Shown here: in pieces, positions 32,480 to 44,529 of the stretch
Numbering within the stretch: position 1 is the stretch's first letter
Layout: the number at the start of each line of letters is the position of its first letter
Assembly: GCA_008933995.1 (NCBI GenBank)
Contig: WARS01002804.1
Span: forward strand, 1 to 64,000
DNA: 64,000 nucleotides
Reading direction: 5' to 3'
Origin: Datnioides undecimradiatus
Taxonomy: Eukaryota; Chordata; Actinopteri; Lobotiformes; Datnioididae
Translations under genes and position numbers: made by a program
The notes under the pieces: model-generated
What the model was told of the DNA's origin: nothing
The model's database searches: none
What the model saw: only the letters and a program-made list of their open reading frames with translations

Positions 32480-34398
32480 GCCTCGCTGCTGTTCATTGGT
32501 TCAGGGCTGTCACTCGTCTGATTGGCCGTAATGGTCCTCGAGGGCCGGTCTGAGGACGTCCACGGTGGAGGCGGTGTGTTTACTTTGTTCGATCCTGGAT
32601 TCGCTGCCTCAAACTGTGGGTTTCTTACCCAAAACACACTGAGCTGAGCGTGAATCTGCAGCTTATTGAGGTCAGAGGTCACAGTTTGTTCCTCATCGAC
32701 AGCTACAGTTTACCCAAAAATGTCTTTTTGAGTTAAAAGTTAAAACAGGAAATGAACGAAAAACTGACTTTCAGCCTTTTTTCACCTTCTTATTTAAACA
32801 TATTTAAGGGAAAACTGTAAAAAGTCTTTTTGTTGTTCATATATTTGCAAATCTAATTATTAATTATAACATTTTACGTTAAAAATAAAGTGTTTCATTG
32901 TTTCAGATTATCAGAGGCGAGACCGTACAAAACGAAGTAACCTTAGAGGAAAACTAATACACTGTTTTTTGGATAAATCTGAATATTAGTATATAGCTGA
33001 TGAACAGATTTTATGTTTCTGTGAGATTCATTCTTATAATTTACTCTGAAAACGAATGGAAGTCAGCGGATACCACCTGACCATCAGAAGCAGCGGTGCG
33101 TTTGTCGGGTACGTGATGAGCCAAATGTGGCTACATGTCACAGCCGTGAACTGTGAGAAAACTTTGATTTAATATTAGATTTTAATCATGCATTATTATA
33201 TAAATAACTTTTTAGAAGCATTTTAAGTTACTTTAATTATTTTATTATTATTTTTGTTATTTTCCACTGACTCTGGAAAGAACACGGAGGTTGAAAGTGA
33301 TCCATTAGTCTGTTTTTCAGGTCTGATCAACGGCAAATGGCCGAGGTATCGTCTTAAACGACAATCGGACGTTTCATTCACTCTTTTAACTCTGTGTGCC
33401 ATCTCCTCTGCACAGGGCACGCTCGTTTTGATCTTCTTCCTGCTCAGGCTTCAAACATCTGACCTCGTGTCTGATTCAGGGTCACGGGATTTGTGAAGTT
33501 TGCACAAAAGAAAAATCATGCTTGAGCCACAAACGCTCGCGTCGAAATGCTGCAACTCTCAGCGAAAAAAAGGAAAAATCATGGAACTATTCCTTTAAGC
33601 AAAGGTGTGTCCGACGTGCTGTACAGTTAGATTCCCCTTTAATTTAAAGCTTAACGCGCCCTGCAGCTCCTCTGCATGTGTGCAGTCCCTCCTGAGTCCC
33701 GCTCTCCTCCTCTGGTGTCGGCCTGGAAGGGATTTCTCCGTGTAACGGTGTAATATTCATGACCTGCCTCCGCCTTTTAGTCGCGCTGCCTCGCCGTGTC
33801 ATGTTCCCTCTCATTACGGCGCCGCAGCGGGAACGACAAGGCGCAAGAGCCGAGACCTTTATCATATCTTTGTGTCCTGCGACTCCCCGTCAGGCAGCGT
33901 ACGAAGTGAGGGCCAAAAACCAGAAGAACTAACAGATAATGAACGTAACGTAGGAAATGATGGAGGATTTGTCGAGCGCGACCTCATTTTCCTCCTTTAC
34001 AAAGAGTGATATCGGGCGACTCGCGTGCCTTTTCAGTCTGAGAGTTACAGCTTCATGGGAAAACGTCGGCGTGCATGCGTGTGGCCGGAAAAATGGAGGA
34101 CCAAAAAATAATAATAATAATAATAAAAGGCCAAAAGCTGTTTACGTCCATTTAGCAATTTTCCTCGCTTCTCATTTCTTATTTGCTGCTTTCGCTCCGT
34201 CTCTCTGCTGCTCGTTGCTTACAGTAATGACAACACTAACCTCCTTCTGTCACGAATACTCCCGGCCTCAGCAGAGGGAGGGGGGTTGATGGACTGAGCC
34301 GGGAACTCAGACTACGGTATCGCTGAAATTAATTGGTGTGCCATTAGCTGGACGGCTGGGCCCCACTCAGCAGCAAAGGTGACCAATTTCTGCCTCCG
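32480..34398. other. Unique DNA without supported gene
   Basis: No gene or mobile element was recognised. The part at 32.8-33.25 kb is A/T rich. A repeat-free, enhancer-like segment lies at about 33.70-33.89 kb, with GTAATATTCATGACC. A short (ATA)n run sits at about 34108-34126. Confidence 0.35.
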
Positions 34399-34399
34399 C

Positions 34400-34426
34400 C
34401 ACACACACACACACACACGCACACAC
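34400..34426. repeat. (AC)n microsatellite
   Basis: AC units with one CGC interruption. Confidence 0.92.
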
Positions 34427-34714
34427 TCAGGCATTTCCATTTCTGCAGCTGGGGTCGGTGGCGTTGCGGCGGATCGATGCAGGTCCGTGGACGCCGGCTG
34501 CGTCTGCGCTAAAGCCGGACAGCTTATCAAACCGGGGACGCCTGAATTTACATGAATGTAAAATGAGTGAAACGTGCTTCGAGGCTCCTGGTTCTCATGA
34601 GCATGAACTGTGCATTGTCCATAGTTACACCAAATAAACAGCTTCTAATGCTCTGATATGGAACAATATCAATAAGCAGCTGCTGCGTGTGACTCTAAAC
34701 ACACAACATTCCTT

Positions 34715-35185
34715 TAATTTTTCTCATCTTTGACGTTGTTTCTCATCTTTATGTTGTTGTTTTGCGTCTTTTTGAGGCCGCTCTGCATCTCTAATGGACA
34801 CTTTGCGTCTCTTTGCGGTGGATTATCCTCATTTTCATTTATATTTTGTGTCTTTGTGTGCGTTTTCGTGGTTATTGTCACCTCTTTGTGGTCAATCTCG
34901 ATCTCTCTGAGACGCCTTTCCATATCTTCGTGGCCGGGTTTTATCTTTGTGGCTGTTTAAATCTCTTACGGGTTGTTTTTCATCTCTTTGTGGAGGATAT
35001 TTTGTCTCATTGTGGTCAATTTAAATCTCTTTGACGTCCTTTCTCATCTCTTTGCAGTCACGCCGCATCTTTCTGAGGCCGTTTTGCACCTTTTGTGGAC
35101 GCTCGGAGTCTCTTTGTGTCTCGCCGACGTCATTTTCTATCTGCACGAGGTCGTTTTGTGCGTCTTTTTATATAAAAAAAACATT
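34715..35185 (+). repeat. Degenerate ~21-bp minisatellite
   Basis: About twenty diverged copies of a unit close to TTGCATCTCTTTGTGGTCGTT, for example the starts at 34764, 34785 and 34805, spaced 20-21 bp. The unit is familiar as a dispersed minisatellite of fish genomes. Several overlapping plus-strand frames of 60-76 codons, Phe/Leu/Cys rich, run through the array and are artefacts of it. Confidence 0.8.
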
Positions 35186-35499
35186 TGTTGATGCCGTGCA
35201 TTCATTTAAATAACAAGGCGTTACAGCTGCAAGCATGCACACGAAGACTCCAGCTGCTGCTTTGTGTTGTATTGATCCTATTGACATGAACATCAATACG
35301 ATACTAGTTGTATTTATACTTTAGACATGATCCACCGCTCATTCATTTAACTCCTGTTCTAATAATATGGCCTGCTGTTTACATGAAGCCATACTTCAGG
35401 CTGTGACAAGTGGGTTGCTCACATATTAAGCATCCATCAAGTTGCAGTGAAAGACTGTGCAACCAGCAACCAGCACCGGTTCTTATCCTCTTCCTTACA

Positions 35500-35720
35500 C
35501 GAGAACAGGATTCGGCAGTTCCATTTGCAACAATCATTATTTGAGCCATTAGCTGCTGCATTAGCCACCGGAGGCATTTCTAAATCAGCTACATATAGAT
35601 TTACAAACACACACACACACGTATCGCTGAGGCCATTAGGGTCCTCCGCACAAATCAAGCAGGAAATACAAACCCTCGCGCTCCATCGCTGAAAATGAAT
35701 ATATGCAAAACAAAGAGCTG
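35500..35720. promoter_or_regulatory. Candidate conserved noncoding island
   Basis: Repeat-free apart from a short (AC)n run at about 35606-35620. It contains CAACAATCATTATTTG and ATGAATATATGCAAAAC, words of SOX, homeodomain and octamer type. No coding support. Confidence 0.22.
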
Positions 35721-36241
35721 CTCCGGCTTTTAAAACATCAATCACGCAACGGTCCTGAATTAAGAAACTGGATACAGGAGACAGGATGTGATGTCAACAG
35801 GTAAGCAGAGACGGCAAGGACGGCAATGGAGGAAACCCAAGGTCAGGAGGGCTTTGAGTGCGGACCAGCAGGAGGTGAGCGTGACCGCGCGGAGATGAGT
35901 CTCCTCGGCGTTTAATTGCTCTTGTTTTGCAGTGAGCCAGGAACAATACGCATGCACCCTAAACGCACGCATACCTGTCTTTTATTCCGGCTCTGCTCTG
36001 CGAGACGCTGCTCTCGACAGATCATCCTGACACTCTGTTGCTGAGCAATATTGGGAAACTCCCGCAAGGCATCGGTTTCTCCTTTTGTCTGTCTTCTCAT
36101 CTCTGTCTCTTTCCCTCGCTCAGGACATAAAAGTGGTACTTTCGCTTTCAGGCAACTCTTAGAAAGCCTGTTAGGTATCTGACTAGAGACAGCCGAGTCA
36201 AACGGAGAGAGAGGAGGAATCCGAATAAATGAACTTCAGAG

Positions 36242-36245
<4 letters not shown>

Positions 36246-36276
<31 letters not shown>
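36246..36276. repeat. (GGC)n triplet repeat
   Basis: About ten GGC units, followed by GGTGGGGG. The polyproline in a minus-strand frame (36148-36438) comes from this tract and is not taken as protein evidence. Confidence 0.95.
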
Positions 36277-36278
<2 letters not shown>

Positions 36279-36854
36279 GGGGAAGACAGGGAAAGTGAGC
36301 ATCGAAGACAAACATGGAGAGCCTGCAGGATAGAGGGAGGCTAAAATAAGACGGAGGTGGGGGTGTTAGACGGCGAGAGACAGCCAGACAGAGACGTCTC
36401 CTTGTCCAGACCTCACCTTTTAACCTCTTCTCCTTCACTCGACACCATCAAACTTCCGCTTTTTTCAAAACGCGGTTTGTGTTTGCGATGCAGCGCTTTA
36501 TATAAACTGAGATCCCGCCGCAGCAGATTATCCGCTATCGTCATTCCTACACGCGGCTCGGGAGATGCAGCAGGGGCCGGGGCTGCAGAGGAGGAAAACA
36601 CGAAAACACAACAGACTGACACAGACTGATAAGTCGCGAGAAGCCTGTTGTGAACATCGTCTAAGGTCGCACTCGTATCAAGAGCATTTTGAAGTGGGTC
36701 ATTCAGTTTTCGACGTGACTGCTGCTTCAGGAGAAAGCGCTTCCTGGTAAAAAGCTGTTTACAGTCGAAGCCCGTGGATAAGGTGTGACCTTATATCCTG
36801 AAACAAGCACTGATGTTGAGTTTCAGTGGATGAAAATGTCTGTAGGTAGGTTCA

Positions 36855-37204
36855 TAGCTCAAGAACTGTTGGGTGGATTGTCATGACATTGGGTTCGTGG
36901 ACATTCGTGGTGCCCAGAGGATGAATCTGCACAAAACATTTGTGGTTAATATCGGTGGTTTTTGATTGAAAAGTCAATAAATATTTCCTGGATTGCAGTT
37001 TTTAGGGTTATGAAACGCACATGGACCTTTTTAAATGTTTCATAATTAGCAAATCTGAGCAGGGAGACATGGAAACCCACATTATACCTGCTAACAATCA
37101 GCATGTTAGCATTATCACTGTGCTTCTTTGCATGTTTATGTTAGCATGTAGCTCAAAGCTCCACCGAGTACAGCCTGACAGAGATACTGGCATGACTGTG
37201 AGCT
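36855..37204 (+). mobile_element. Unclassified teleost interspersed repeat
   Basis: The block CTCAAGAACTGTTGGGTGGA (36858-36877) is followed by GACATT, GTGGTGCCCAGAGGATGAAT and, further on, CAGCATGTTAGCATTATCAC. It ends with TGTAGCTCAAAGCTCCACCG, CAGCCTGACAGAGATACTGG and CATGACTG. These occur in the order of a repeat I know from many fish genomes. No frame with transposase or reverse transcriptase motifs is present. Other copies lie at 13.1 kb (opposite strand) and 39.2 kb. Confidence 0.7.
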
Positions 37205-38039
37205 CCTACTTTGGTCAACGATGCTTTGATTAATCAGCAGGATGTTCCACGAACTCGAAACATGCATGCTACGTGCATTAATGGGGAAAAGTGGGAAAAC
37301 CACAGTGTCTTTCATAATTTTGGGGGAAACCGGCCCTTAAGGTTCAGTAAGTTTAGATGCTTATGTGTTGCCAGAGACAATATAAGAGAGGTGACAATGC
37401 ACTCAGAGCATTTCGATAATGTGGAACACCAGAGACGTCTACTAACCTTTTTCCCCAAATACCAATCGTCTGCTTTATGACAGCAGCACCAGAAAACAGA
37501 TGAAGCCACGGGCGTTGCTGCACCGGCGCAAGCAAACAGCTGATATTCAGTTCAATCCAGTTTGTTTAAGGAGGGAGCGGGTGCTTCAAATAAGTAATAA
37601 TCTGCTAAACTCAACCGAGTCTAGATTGACTGATACAGTGCTATCAGCCATGTGCTCTGCTGGGCTGAGCCGCTGGCGTCACTCTGGATGACTGAGCTGT
37701 AAAAGAAGCTGCTGTAATGAAACTTGAGCATGTTTAGCAGCAGTCAAACACATTTCATATGAATGCTCTGGTCTTGTGCGCTCAGAATTGTTTCCAAGAT
37801 GGCCGCTGAGCGCCTGCACTTTTGGTACCGGCCAGTCTTTGCTTGACTGACGGGTCTCTAAGTCAATCACAGTCTGCTGACAACTAACAACGGCAAAAAG
37901 CAGAGACACAACAGAGACGCATAAAAAGTGAATTAGCACCGTGAGCAAAGTGCTACCACATTTGACGCCTCCTCGTAATGAATAAATGTTGTTTTGATCC
38001 AGTAAAAGGTGATTTTCCACGGGTTATATTGCGTTTGAT

Positions 38040-38270
38040 TTGTGGCGGCGAATATTTATCAGGTGGTTAAAGGAAGTTAGAATCCAATCCACCGAAACAG
38101 CTGCGCCGCTGCAGTATTGGGGATATAAATAGACCACCTGGGTGGCCCATTAAGATCCGCTGTATCATAAACTAATGTCGTCTACAGAGGCAAACAGCTC
38201 AGATGGCGAGGTGAGAAAACATTACAGACTTTAGCTTCGGGCAAAAAATGCTGCTGTCAGAGGGGCTGCA
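38040..38270. other. Repeat-free island, possible conserved noncoding DNA
   Basis: Balanced composition without an open frame. Contains GGGGATATAAATAGACC, a TATA-like word. A further similar stretch lies at about 38470-38605. This is weak inference. Confidence 0.15.
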
Positions 38271-38298
38271 ACACACACACACACACACACACACACAC
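38271..38298. repeat. (AC)n microsatellite
   Basis: Fourteen AC units. Confidence 0.95.
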
Positions 38299-39204
38299 CT
38301 TTGCAGCAGTTCACACTTGCTGAAATCATCAGTTTAAACAGTTACTTACAGAGTGGGACTTCCATTAAAGGATAGTTAATATTCTCAGCCGCTCTGAGCG
38401 TTAAGCCCGTTTACAAGAGCGTGCTCTATCTTTTGTGGATCTACAGTCTGCGGCTCGCCGTGTGCCGCCGACGTCCTACATTTTACTGTCTTCTATAAAT
38501 AGTCTCATGACAGATTGGACACAAACAGTTTGCTAATATCTCGTCTTACTGATTTATGCGATTAGCAAGCGTTTTAGTCAGCAACCTCTCCCACAGACTC
38601 CACCTGCCTTTGCGGAGGAGCTTTAAAATGAGGTACAATGTGGACAAAGCCGGCGTTTAGCAATTAGTGAGAAGTGCTGTCTAAGGTGGGTGAAAGTGGC
38701 TGAGCTAGTCAGGTTAGCATATGCCTTGTAATTTCTTTTATCCAAAGAGCTTACCTTTACTTTTTTTCCTGGGCAACATTGCTCTGATGATGCAGCCGTG
38801 CTGTGCGAACGCTGTCCCTCCACCCCCAAAAACAGAGGGTGCTATCGTCGCTAATTAGCGGTGTGTCATGTAACCTCCTGTGTCACGGCATAAAGGAGCA
38901 AAAGCAACGGTTTGCAGGCGCTTGTAGTTAAATGGGAACTCTCCCGTTAGCGAGCGAGCTAATTAGTGTGCATTTTGATCCAACTGACGGTAGGATTATA
39001 CTGAAATTGATGCTCAAAGCAATCAGTTCACATCATCTCATCCCCTCGCAGACATTCATAGTATCACGCCACCCTGAAGTTGCTTTTTTTTGTGGTTTTA
39101 AGTGAAATATTGGCTGCAAAATTGCAATATTTCGTTTAAAATATCTGCAAAACGATCGACTTGCTGTAAGTCTCAGCTATGTCGCGTTAATCAGCAAACG
39201 TCAG

Positions 39205-39362
39205 CATGGTAACTTGCAAAACTAAGGCGCTAAACACGGTGGATGTTGCGCCTGCTAAACGTCGGCGCGTTAGCATTGTCAGCGTGTGATCGTTTTGCAT
39301 GCTAACATTAGCATGTAGCTCAAAGCTTGACAGCCACAGAGACGCTGCTAGCATGACTGTTT
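39205..39362 (+). mobile_element. 3' part of unclassified teleost repeat
   Basis: Repeated TTAGCATTGTCAGCGTGTGA and GCTAACATTAGCATGTAGCT blocks, then CAGCCACAGAGACGCTGCTA and GCATGACTG, match the distal half of the copy at 36.9 kb. The proximal half is missing or unrecognisable. Confidence 0.65.
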
Positions 39363-41235
39363 AACTTTGCTTTAATTACTGCAAATATATATATTTCTTT
39401 ATTAACTCTTTATTTAATTAACGTAAGTAAGAGAAAGCTTGGCTAACTATCGCTAGTGCCTCGTGCTAGCATGTTTTTAGAGACTAATCCAACGACATCA
39501 CAGGTCCTCCCTGAGGGATGACGGTGTCCTGACACATTAAAGGCCTCAAATGAACACTAGTAACAGTATTTATCCATTTACCGTATCCCAGACCTGTAAA
39601 TCTAATTCAGCAAAGCAGGAGAAACAAGACATTGTCATTTCTCGCTAGCAAAAGCCTTGACAAAGCCTGCGTCAGCTCACACACACACACACACACAGAG
39701 CAACTGAACACACGCTCGTGTCCCTGGTTGCTGTTATTAATCACTTGAATGTTCAAATCGCTGTTAAATTGTCCGTAGTGCAAAGTAAACCTTGAGGCAG
39801 AGACAGGAACAACGCTGGATTTAAGCTCTGTGCTCTTTACCTGCGCGCGTGTGTGTGTGTGCGCGTGCGTGCGCATGAATGTTTTATCATCTCTGAGACT
39901 CGTACACAGCAGTCGCTTCCTCGCAGAGCTCTGATTAATTATACAATATCTGACCTCTTAATGTTCACTTTGTTAAACTCTTTCCAGCTCTCTTTCTGCT
40001 TCTCTTAATCTCTTTTGATCTCTTCCCTCGTCTCAGCAGAACCCCGATGCCCGTGCTTTGGATGATGGGGCGAGGCGGGGGGGGGGGCGAATTGCAGAGC
40101 TGAAACACGGGGCAATCGGTGCTGCGCCAAATGTCTTTTTTCTGCATTCTTGCACAGCTCGGTGCGTCGCTTTTAACATGGCATGCATGACTTTAGCTGA
40201 TGAAAGGAGGAACATCTGCAGGTGTTTAACTCTTTTAAGACTAATGACGTTCAAAGTGGCTTCTGCGTTTAAATGACTCTTCTGGTTCGTCTCCCGCGTG
40301 GAACCAAAAGTCCGCATCCACTTCGACCCAAGTATCCTCAATGTCACCCAAACCACGGTCTTCCGGTCCTGACCGAACAACTGTTTCCTGTGTTTGTTTT
40401 TGGTTACCGTGACGACAAAAGTCAGCCGCTAATGGGAAATTTCAGTTTGCGCCGCACATAAAGCCAAAGTCTAATCTAAACCACTGGAAAAGACCGGAGG
40501 AGCTAAACAAACCAAACTGTCCGAGTCAGGAGAAAAACTGAATCTGTGTGTTATCGCATTTTCTAGAAAATGCACAATTCCTAATACAAATCATTTTACG
40601 TAACTGTTAGTGTGGTTTTAAATACAAAAGCAGTGTGGCTGTTGTGTACTGAGCATTTTAACACATCTCCTTTTCGTGATTTCATTATTTCTGCTGTTTA
40701 ACAAAAGCGTTTCCCTTATTTCAGGATATTTAATATACATAAAATAATACAACATAACAGAATAAGGTCATTATTTCCACATTTTGAGTGACATCTGGGG
40801 TTTTCAAATATAAAAAAAAAAAAACATTACGTCACATTATTGTTTTGCATAAGGTGAGCTCACATGTGTTTAGATGTTTACAATCACTAGCCTACATGCA
40901 AATATGTCAATAATATTCATCTGATCAAAGGTTTCGCTTCGAGCTGCAGACACTTTTGAGGCGATGCTTTGTTTGTTGAGTCGATTGAAGCCGGTGGATG
41001 CTCCTTGTTAGCGCTGTGGCACAAAAACCCGTGCGCGTTCGCCGCATTTCAGAGCGCGTGCCGTCAGATTGATCCCTCACGCTCGGCTAATGCCGCTCTC
41101 GTCCTTGAGTCGCGGATGCAGATGACAGCCAGCTCCCCTTGTTTTCCCCCAGCGCACAGCTGGAGAGGCGTTTTAAAGCATCACTCTTCACCTCCTCTCA
41201 CCTCCTCCGTCGATCCAAAAACACTCGCGCGCTCG
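39363..41235. other. Unique DNA with small repeats, no gene
   Basis: Contains (AC)n at 39678-39697, alternating GC/GT at 39843-39874, and poly(G) at 40077-40087. An A/T-rich stretch with no open frame of note lies at about 40500-40930. The 115-codon minus-strand frame at 40033-40380 has no domain. Confidence 0.4.
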
Positions 41236-41432
41236 CACACACACACACACTCCTGACACAGTGAGAGTGTGTCCGGGCAGTTATGGCGAACAACTCGCGT
41301 GCATTAAAAGTTTCCACCTCGAGCCCTCGCGCTGCAGACGGGCGTCATTTTCACACAGGAAGGCCACAACCTTGACTTGATTTATTTACCTCTTTCCCCG
41401 GCTTCTGCTCCTCTCCTGTCTCTTTTTTCACT

Positions 41433-41437
<5 letters not shown>

Positions 41438-41463
<26 letters not shown>

Positions 41464-41467
41464 CGCC

Positions 41468-41521
<54 letters not shown>
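41438..41521. repeat. Compound (TG)n-(TC)n microsatellite
   Basis: About 13 TG units (41438-41463), a short GC-rich spacer, then 25-26 TC units (41470-41521). The minus-strand Glu-Arg run comes from the TC array. Confidence 0.97.
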
Positions 41522-41522
<1 letters not shown>

Positions 41523-41674
41523 GGCATAAAGTAAACACTCCTCGCTTTTAGGGGCATTTAAAAAGTCACCCCGGTGAGTGGCGAGATGGCCGATCTTTAC
41601 TCTGACACCGAACAAAACTCTACACGAACCCTGATGGATGGTCCTGACCTCGCACTGCCGGGGATGACGGTTTG

Positions 41675-41709
<35 letters not shown>

Positions 41710-41722
41710 CGCGTGTGTGTGT
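41675..41722. repeat. (GT)n/(GC)n alternating array
   Basis: GT units interspersed with GCGC steps, an uninterrupted alternating purine-pyrimidine run of about 48 bp. Confidence 0.93.
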
Positions 41723-41811
41723 TTGTACTCACATAAGCGACCTTTTGCAGCAGCATGACAAGGCCATTGATCCTGCCCTGTAATTGGACAGCATCAACGC
41801 AGACACATCCA

Positions 41812-41834
41812 GTGTGTGTGTGTGTGTGTGTGTG
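41812..41834. repeat. (GT)n microsatellite
   Basis: About 11 GT units. Confidence 0.93.
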
Positions 41835-42393
41835 ACTGTGCAACACTTGTGTGTGTATGAACGCGTCTTTTTTAACTTTTACAGGAAGGCTTCACTGATT
41901 CATATTCATGGAGTCTGACACTTTCACAGCAGAGTGACAAAGCTACACGTGCACACTCCTGCACGAATGAGCATCACTATAGAAACACATGAAACACATA
42001 TTTATGATGTTGTTTGTAATAAATCAACAACTCATCAGCACATCAGACTCATTTTGTAGCTGTTGGAGAACGCAGGCTTTGGCAGTCTGGGCCTCTGCCG
42101 CATCTATTTTGACCAACCTTTCAAATCTAACACACAAAAAAATATAGATCTGCATCCCCCGAGAACAATTTCTAGAGTTTCTCTGATTCATTTCAGTCAG
42201 ACGATGTTGTTTTTTTTGCATATCCACACTGTATCCAGGCTGATTTTGGAAAGCCTGGGCAGCAAAACAAACAAAACAAAACAAACCTAAAACATGAAAC
42301 GTGACTTTTCCAAAAAAACAGGTTTTAAAATGTGATTCCAGTCAGATTCTGGTGCAACTCAGCGTGGACACTCTGGACACTGGATTGCAAAGA

Positions 42394-42423
42394 AATAGCA
42401 TAGCATAGCATAGCATAGCATAG
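42394..42423. repeat. (ATAGC)n pentanucleotide repeat
   Basis: About six ATAGC units. Confidence 0.93.
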
Positions 42424-42560
42424 AAGTACTTCCTACTTAATCCATTGAGGGTAAATGTGTTGCTACAGCAGCAAAATTACAATAACACCAAAAATAAATA
42501 AAATAAGATGAAATATAAATAAAATCTAGAACTAGAATATGTAGAACTAACACACGTGCA
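42424..42560 (+). mobile_element. Possible teleost retroposon tail
   Basis: AGTACTTCCTACTTAATCCA, then a GAGGGTAAATGTGTTGCTAC block and CAGCAGC, and A/T-rich sequence resemble a frequent fish repeat that usually reads ACTTTATTGATCCC followed by GTTACAGCAGC. The pentanucleotide repeat next to it is typical of such insertions. The match is diverged. Confidence 0.4.
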
Positions 42561-43258
42561 TAAATAAGGTTGTGCAAAAGTAAGTGATGCCTACGTTGTT
42601 GCCACAGTAACCCATGCAGATAGGCTGCTGATGGACACACATCTGATCAGATCTGATTTGAGAACCAGATCTGATTCGCCCGCGGTGCGAACAAAGCTTT
42701 ACAAACTGCTGGATTTGTCCATCGCAGGAAAGTAGAGATTCAAGGCAAAACCCGTCTGGGGGCTGTTTGTGCCGTATCAGTGTGCGCATGTAAATACGAT
42801 CCCACTGCTGACACCGACACTTTCCCGCTTTCCATTTTATGCCTTCGCGTTTCCCTGCAGCGCTTCTCACAAATTTTCTAAGCCGCTAAACTTCGGTATC
42901 TGTGAAACCACAGGGTCAGACTCTCGCACTCACAGCTCCTATCAACAGGGGACGGATGGCGGAGGAATCCTTTAGAAAAACATTCAGAGAATTTCAAAGT
43001 CGGCCCGTATCCCATCTGAATCCCATTAGGTGGTTTCATAACGTAAAGCCCGGGACGCGCTGGAGGATAAAACTGGGACGATGTAAACATATCCGGACAT
43101 CCGGGAATCTGTGATCCGGAGCGCAGCCGGCACCGACGCTCAGCCGTCTGCTGGGAAAAATAAAAAGTTTGCAGATTCAATCGCGACCACAGACACGGAG
43201 TCTCAAACTGATCTGAGCTGCTTCGATCGTATCAGCCACCTTTCATGTTCGCAGGCTT
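42561..43258. other. Unique DNA without supported gene
   Basis: Frames on both strands reach about 100 codons (42878-43180, minus) but show no domain or consistent splice context. Confidence 0.35.
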
Positions 43259-43260
43259 CT

Positions 43261-43279
43261 GTGTGTGTGTGTGTGTGTG
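43261..43279. repeat. (GT)n microsatellite
   Basis: About nine GT units. Confidence 0.92.
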
Positions 43280-43976
43280 GATCATAAGTCAACACCACAA
43301 GGCTTAGAAAGGTGTTTTTGTGGCGCGCGCAGTGTTGTTTCCGCATGTTACCTGTTAGATACCTGCCCGTCTTATCTGCCTGAGGATCATCTTAGGAGAC
43401 ACGCTGTGTTTGCATGGTGCGTGCTAAAGGTTCTGGCGTGGAGCGTGTTATCTAGCAGCGACACACCATTCACAGCGTGTGACGACCCGTAAAAGAGGTG
43501 CGTGCGTCCAACAGAGTCTCCTCACGTGGAAATAAACGTTGTTTTTAACAGCAGACGTTTAAATTTGACTTGATGTCTGGTTGAACGTGTGCTGTCTAGA
43601 GATAGGAAGAGACTAGGGCTCCCCATATGTGAGATACGTCACGTCTAGTCCTGCTGATCCCGCTGAGAGTCAACGGCGTCGCCTGCAGCTCTTTGCAGCT
43701 CTCTGCGCGTTGTTTTGGTCCTGCTCGCCATCTGCCTGAGCCCGTACCCGTCCCCCCGTAGGGATCTGCGGATAGCAGCCCCCGGCGCCACAAACTGGCT
43801 TGTTACACGCGTGTGCTCGGAGCCAAATGGCAGAGAGCGGAGGTAAACAAGTGTCCGATGAAGAGACGTAAACATGAAACGCGCCGAGGAGGAGAGCCAG
43901 GGACTGCTCTGAGGAGCTTAGAGCGGCTGCAGCAGGGGCGTGTCAGGGGGGTTCAGACCGGGGTGGCTCAAGATAT

Positions 43977-43979
<3 letters not shown>

Positions 43980-44008
<29 letters not shown>
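43980..44008. repeat. (CA)n microsatellite
   Basis: Fourteen CA units. The sequence just upstream (CAGCAGGGGCGTGTCAGGGG, near 43929) vaguely resembles a fish DNA-element terminus but could not be assigned. Confidence 0.95.
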
Positions 44009-44011
<3 letters not shown>

Positions 44012-44529
44012 AGTAACATTAATTTACCATTTCCCAATTCCTGTGTCCAAAATTTTAATTTAAAAGACGGCGCCACGATGCTAAGCTAACGAACCAAAAT
44101 AACAGTTGGTTCAGAATTAAGTCCCGCCTCTGAATGAGCAGATAGCCAATCATGCTTCAGGATACTGACCAATCAGAGTTCAAGGCTTGCTTTTACATCA
44201 GCAGGGCCACGTGCACACCCGGAGGTCTGACACTGGCTTTCCTTTGTATTTGCAGAGGAGGACGTGGGTATTTACTGTGCAAACAATACTTTTCACTTAA
44301 ATGCGCGGTCGTCACGTGGTCACAGGTGAAGAAAAACACCAAAGTTTGAAAGTTTCAGTTTTTATATGTGGAACAAAAGTTATTTTAGATGCATGTCAGC
44401 GTGTTTGACGTGACACTGCAGGTTTTCATTTACAGTTTAGCCGCAGATTCTCATGTTTCATTCATAGCTGCTCAGCCTAAACGTGGTTTAGCACAGGGCA
44501 GGGTTTCACTCTTGTCACAGCCATCGATT

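Noticed and set aside
34730-35191. Overlapping hydrophobic Phe/Leu/Cys-rich ORFs resembling membrane proteins
   Set aside because: All lie in the 21-bp degenerate minisatellite and are open in several frames at once.
36148-36438. Proline-run ORF on the minus strand
   Set aside because: The polyproline is the (GGC)10 repeat.
37679-38020. 113-codon minus-strand ORF with a hydrophobic stretch
   Set aside because: A single hydrophobic segment is not enough. No signal, family or exon structure was seen.
43929-44180. Possible DNA-transposon terminus (CAGGGGCGTGTC) near a CA array
   Set aside because: Only a vague resemblance. No partner terminus or target duplication was found.
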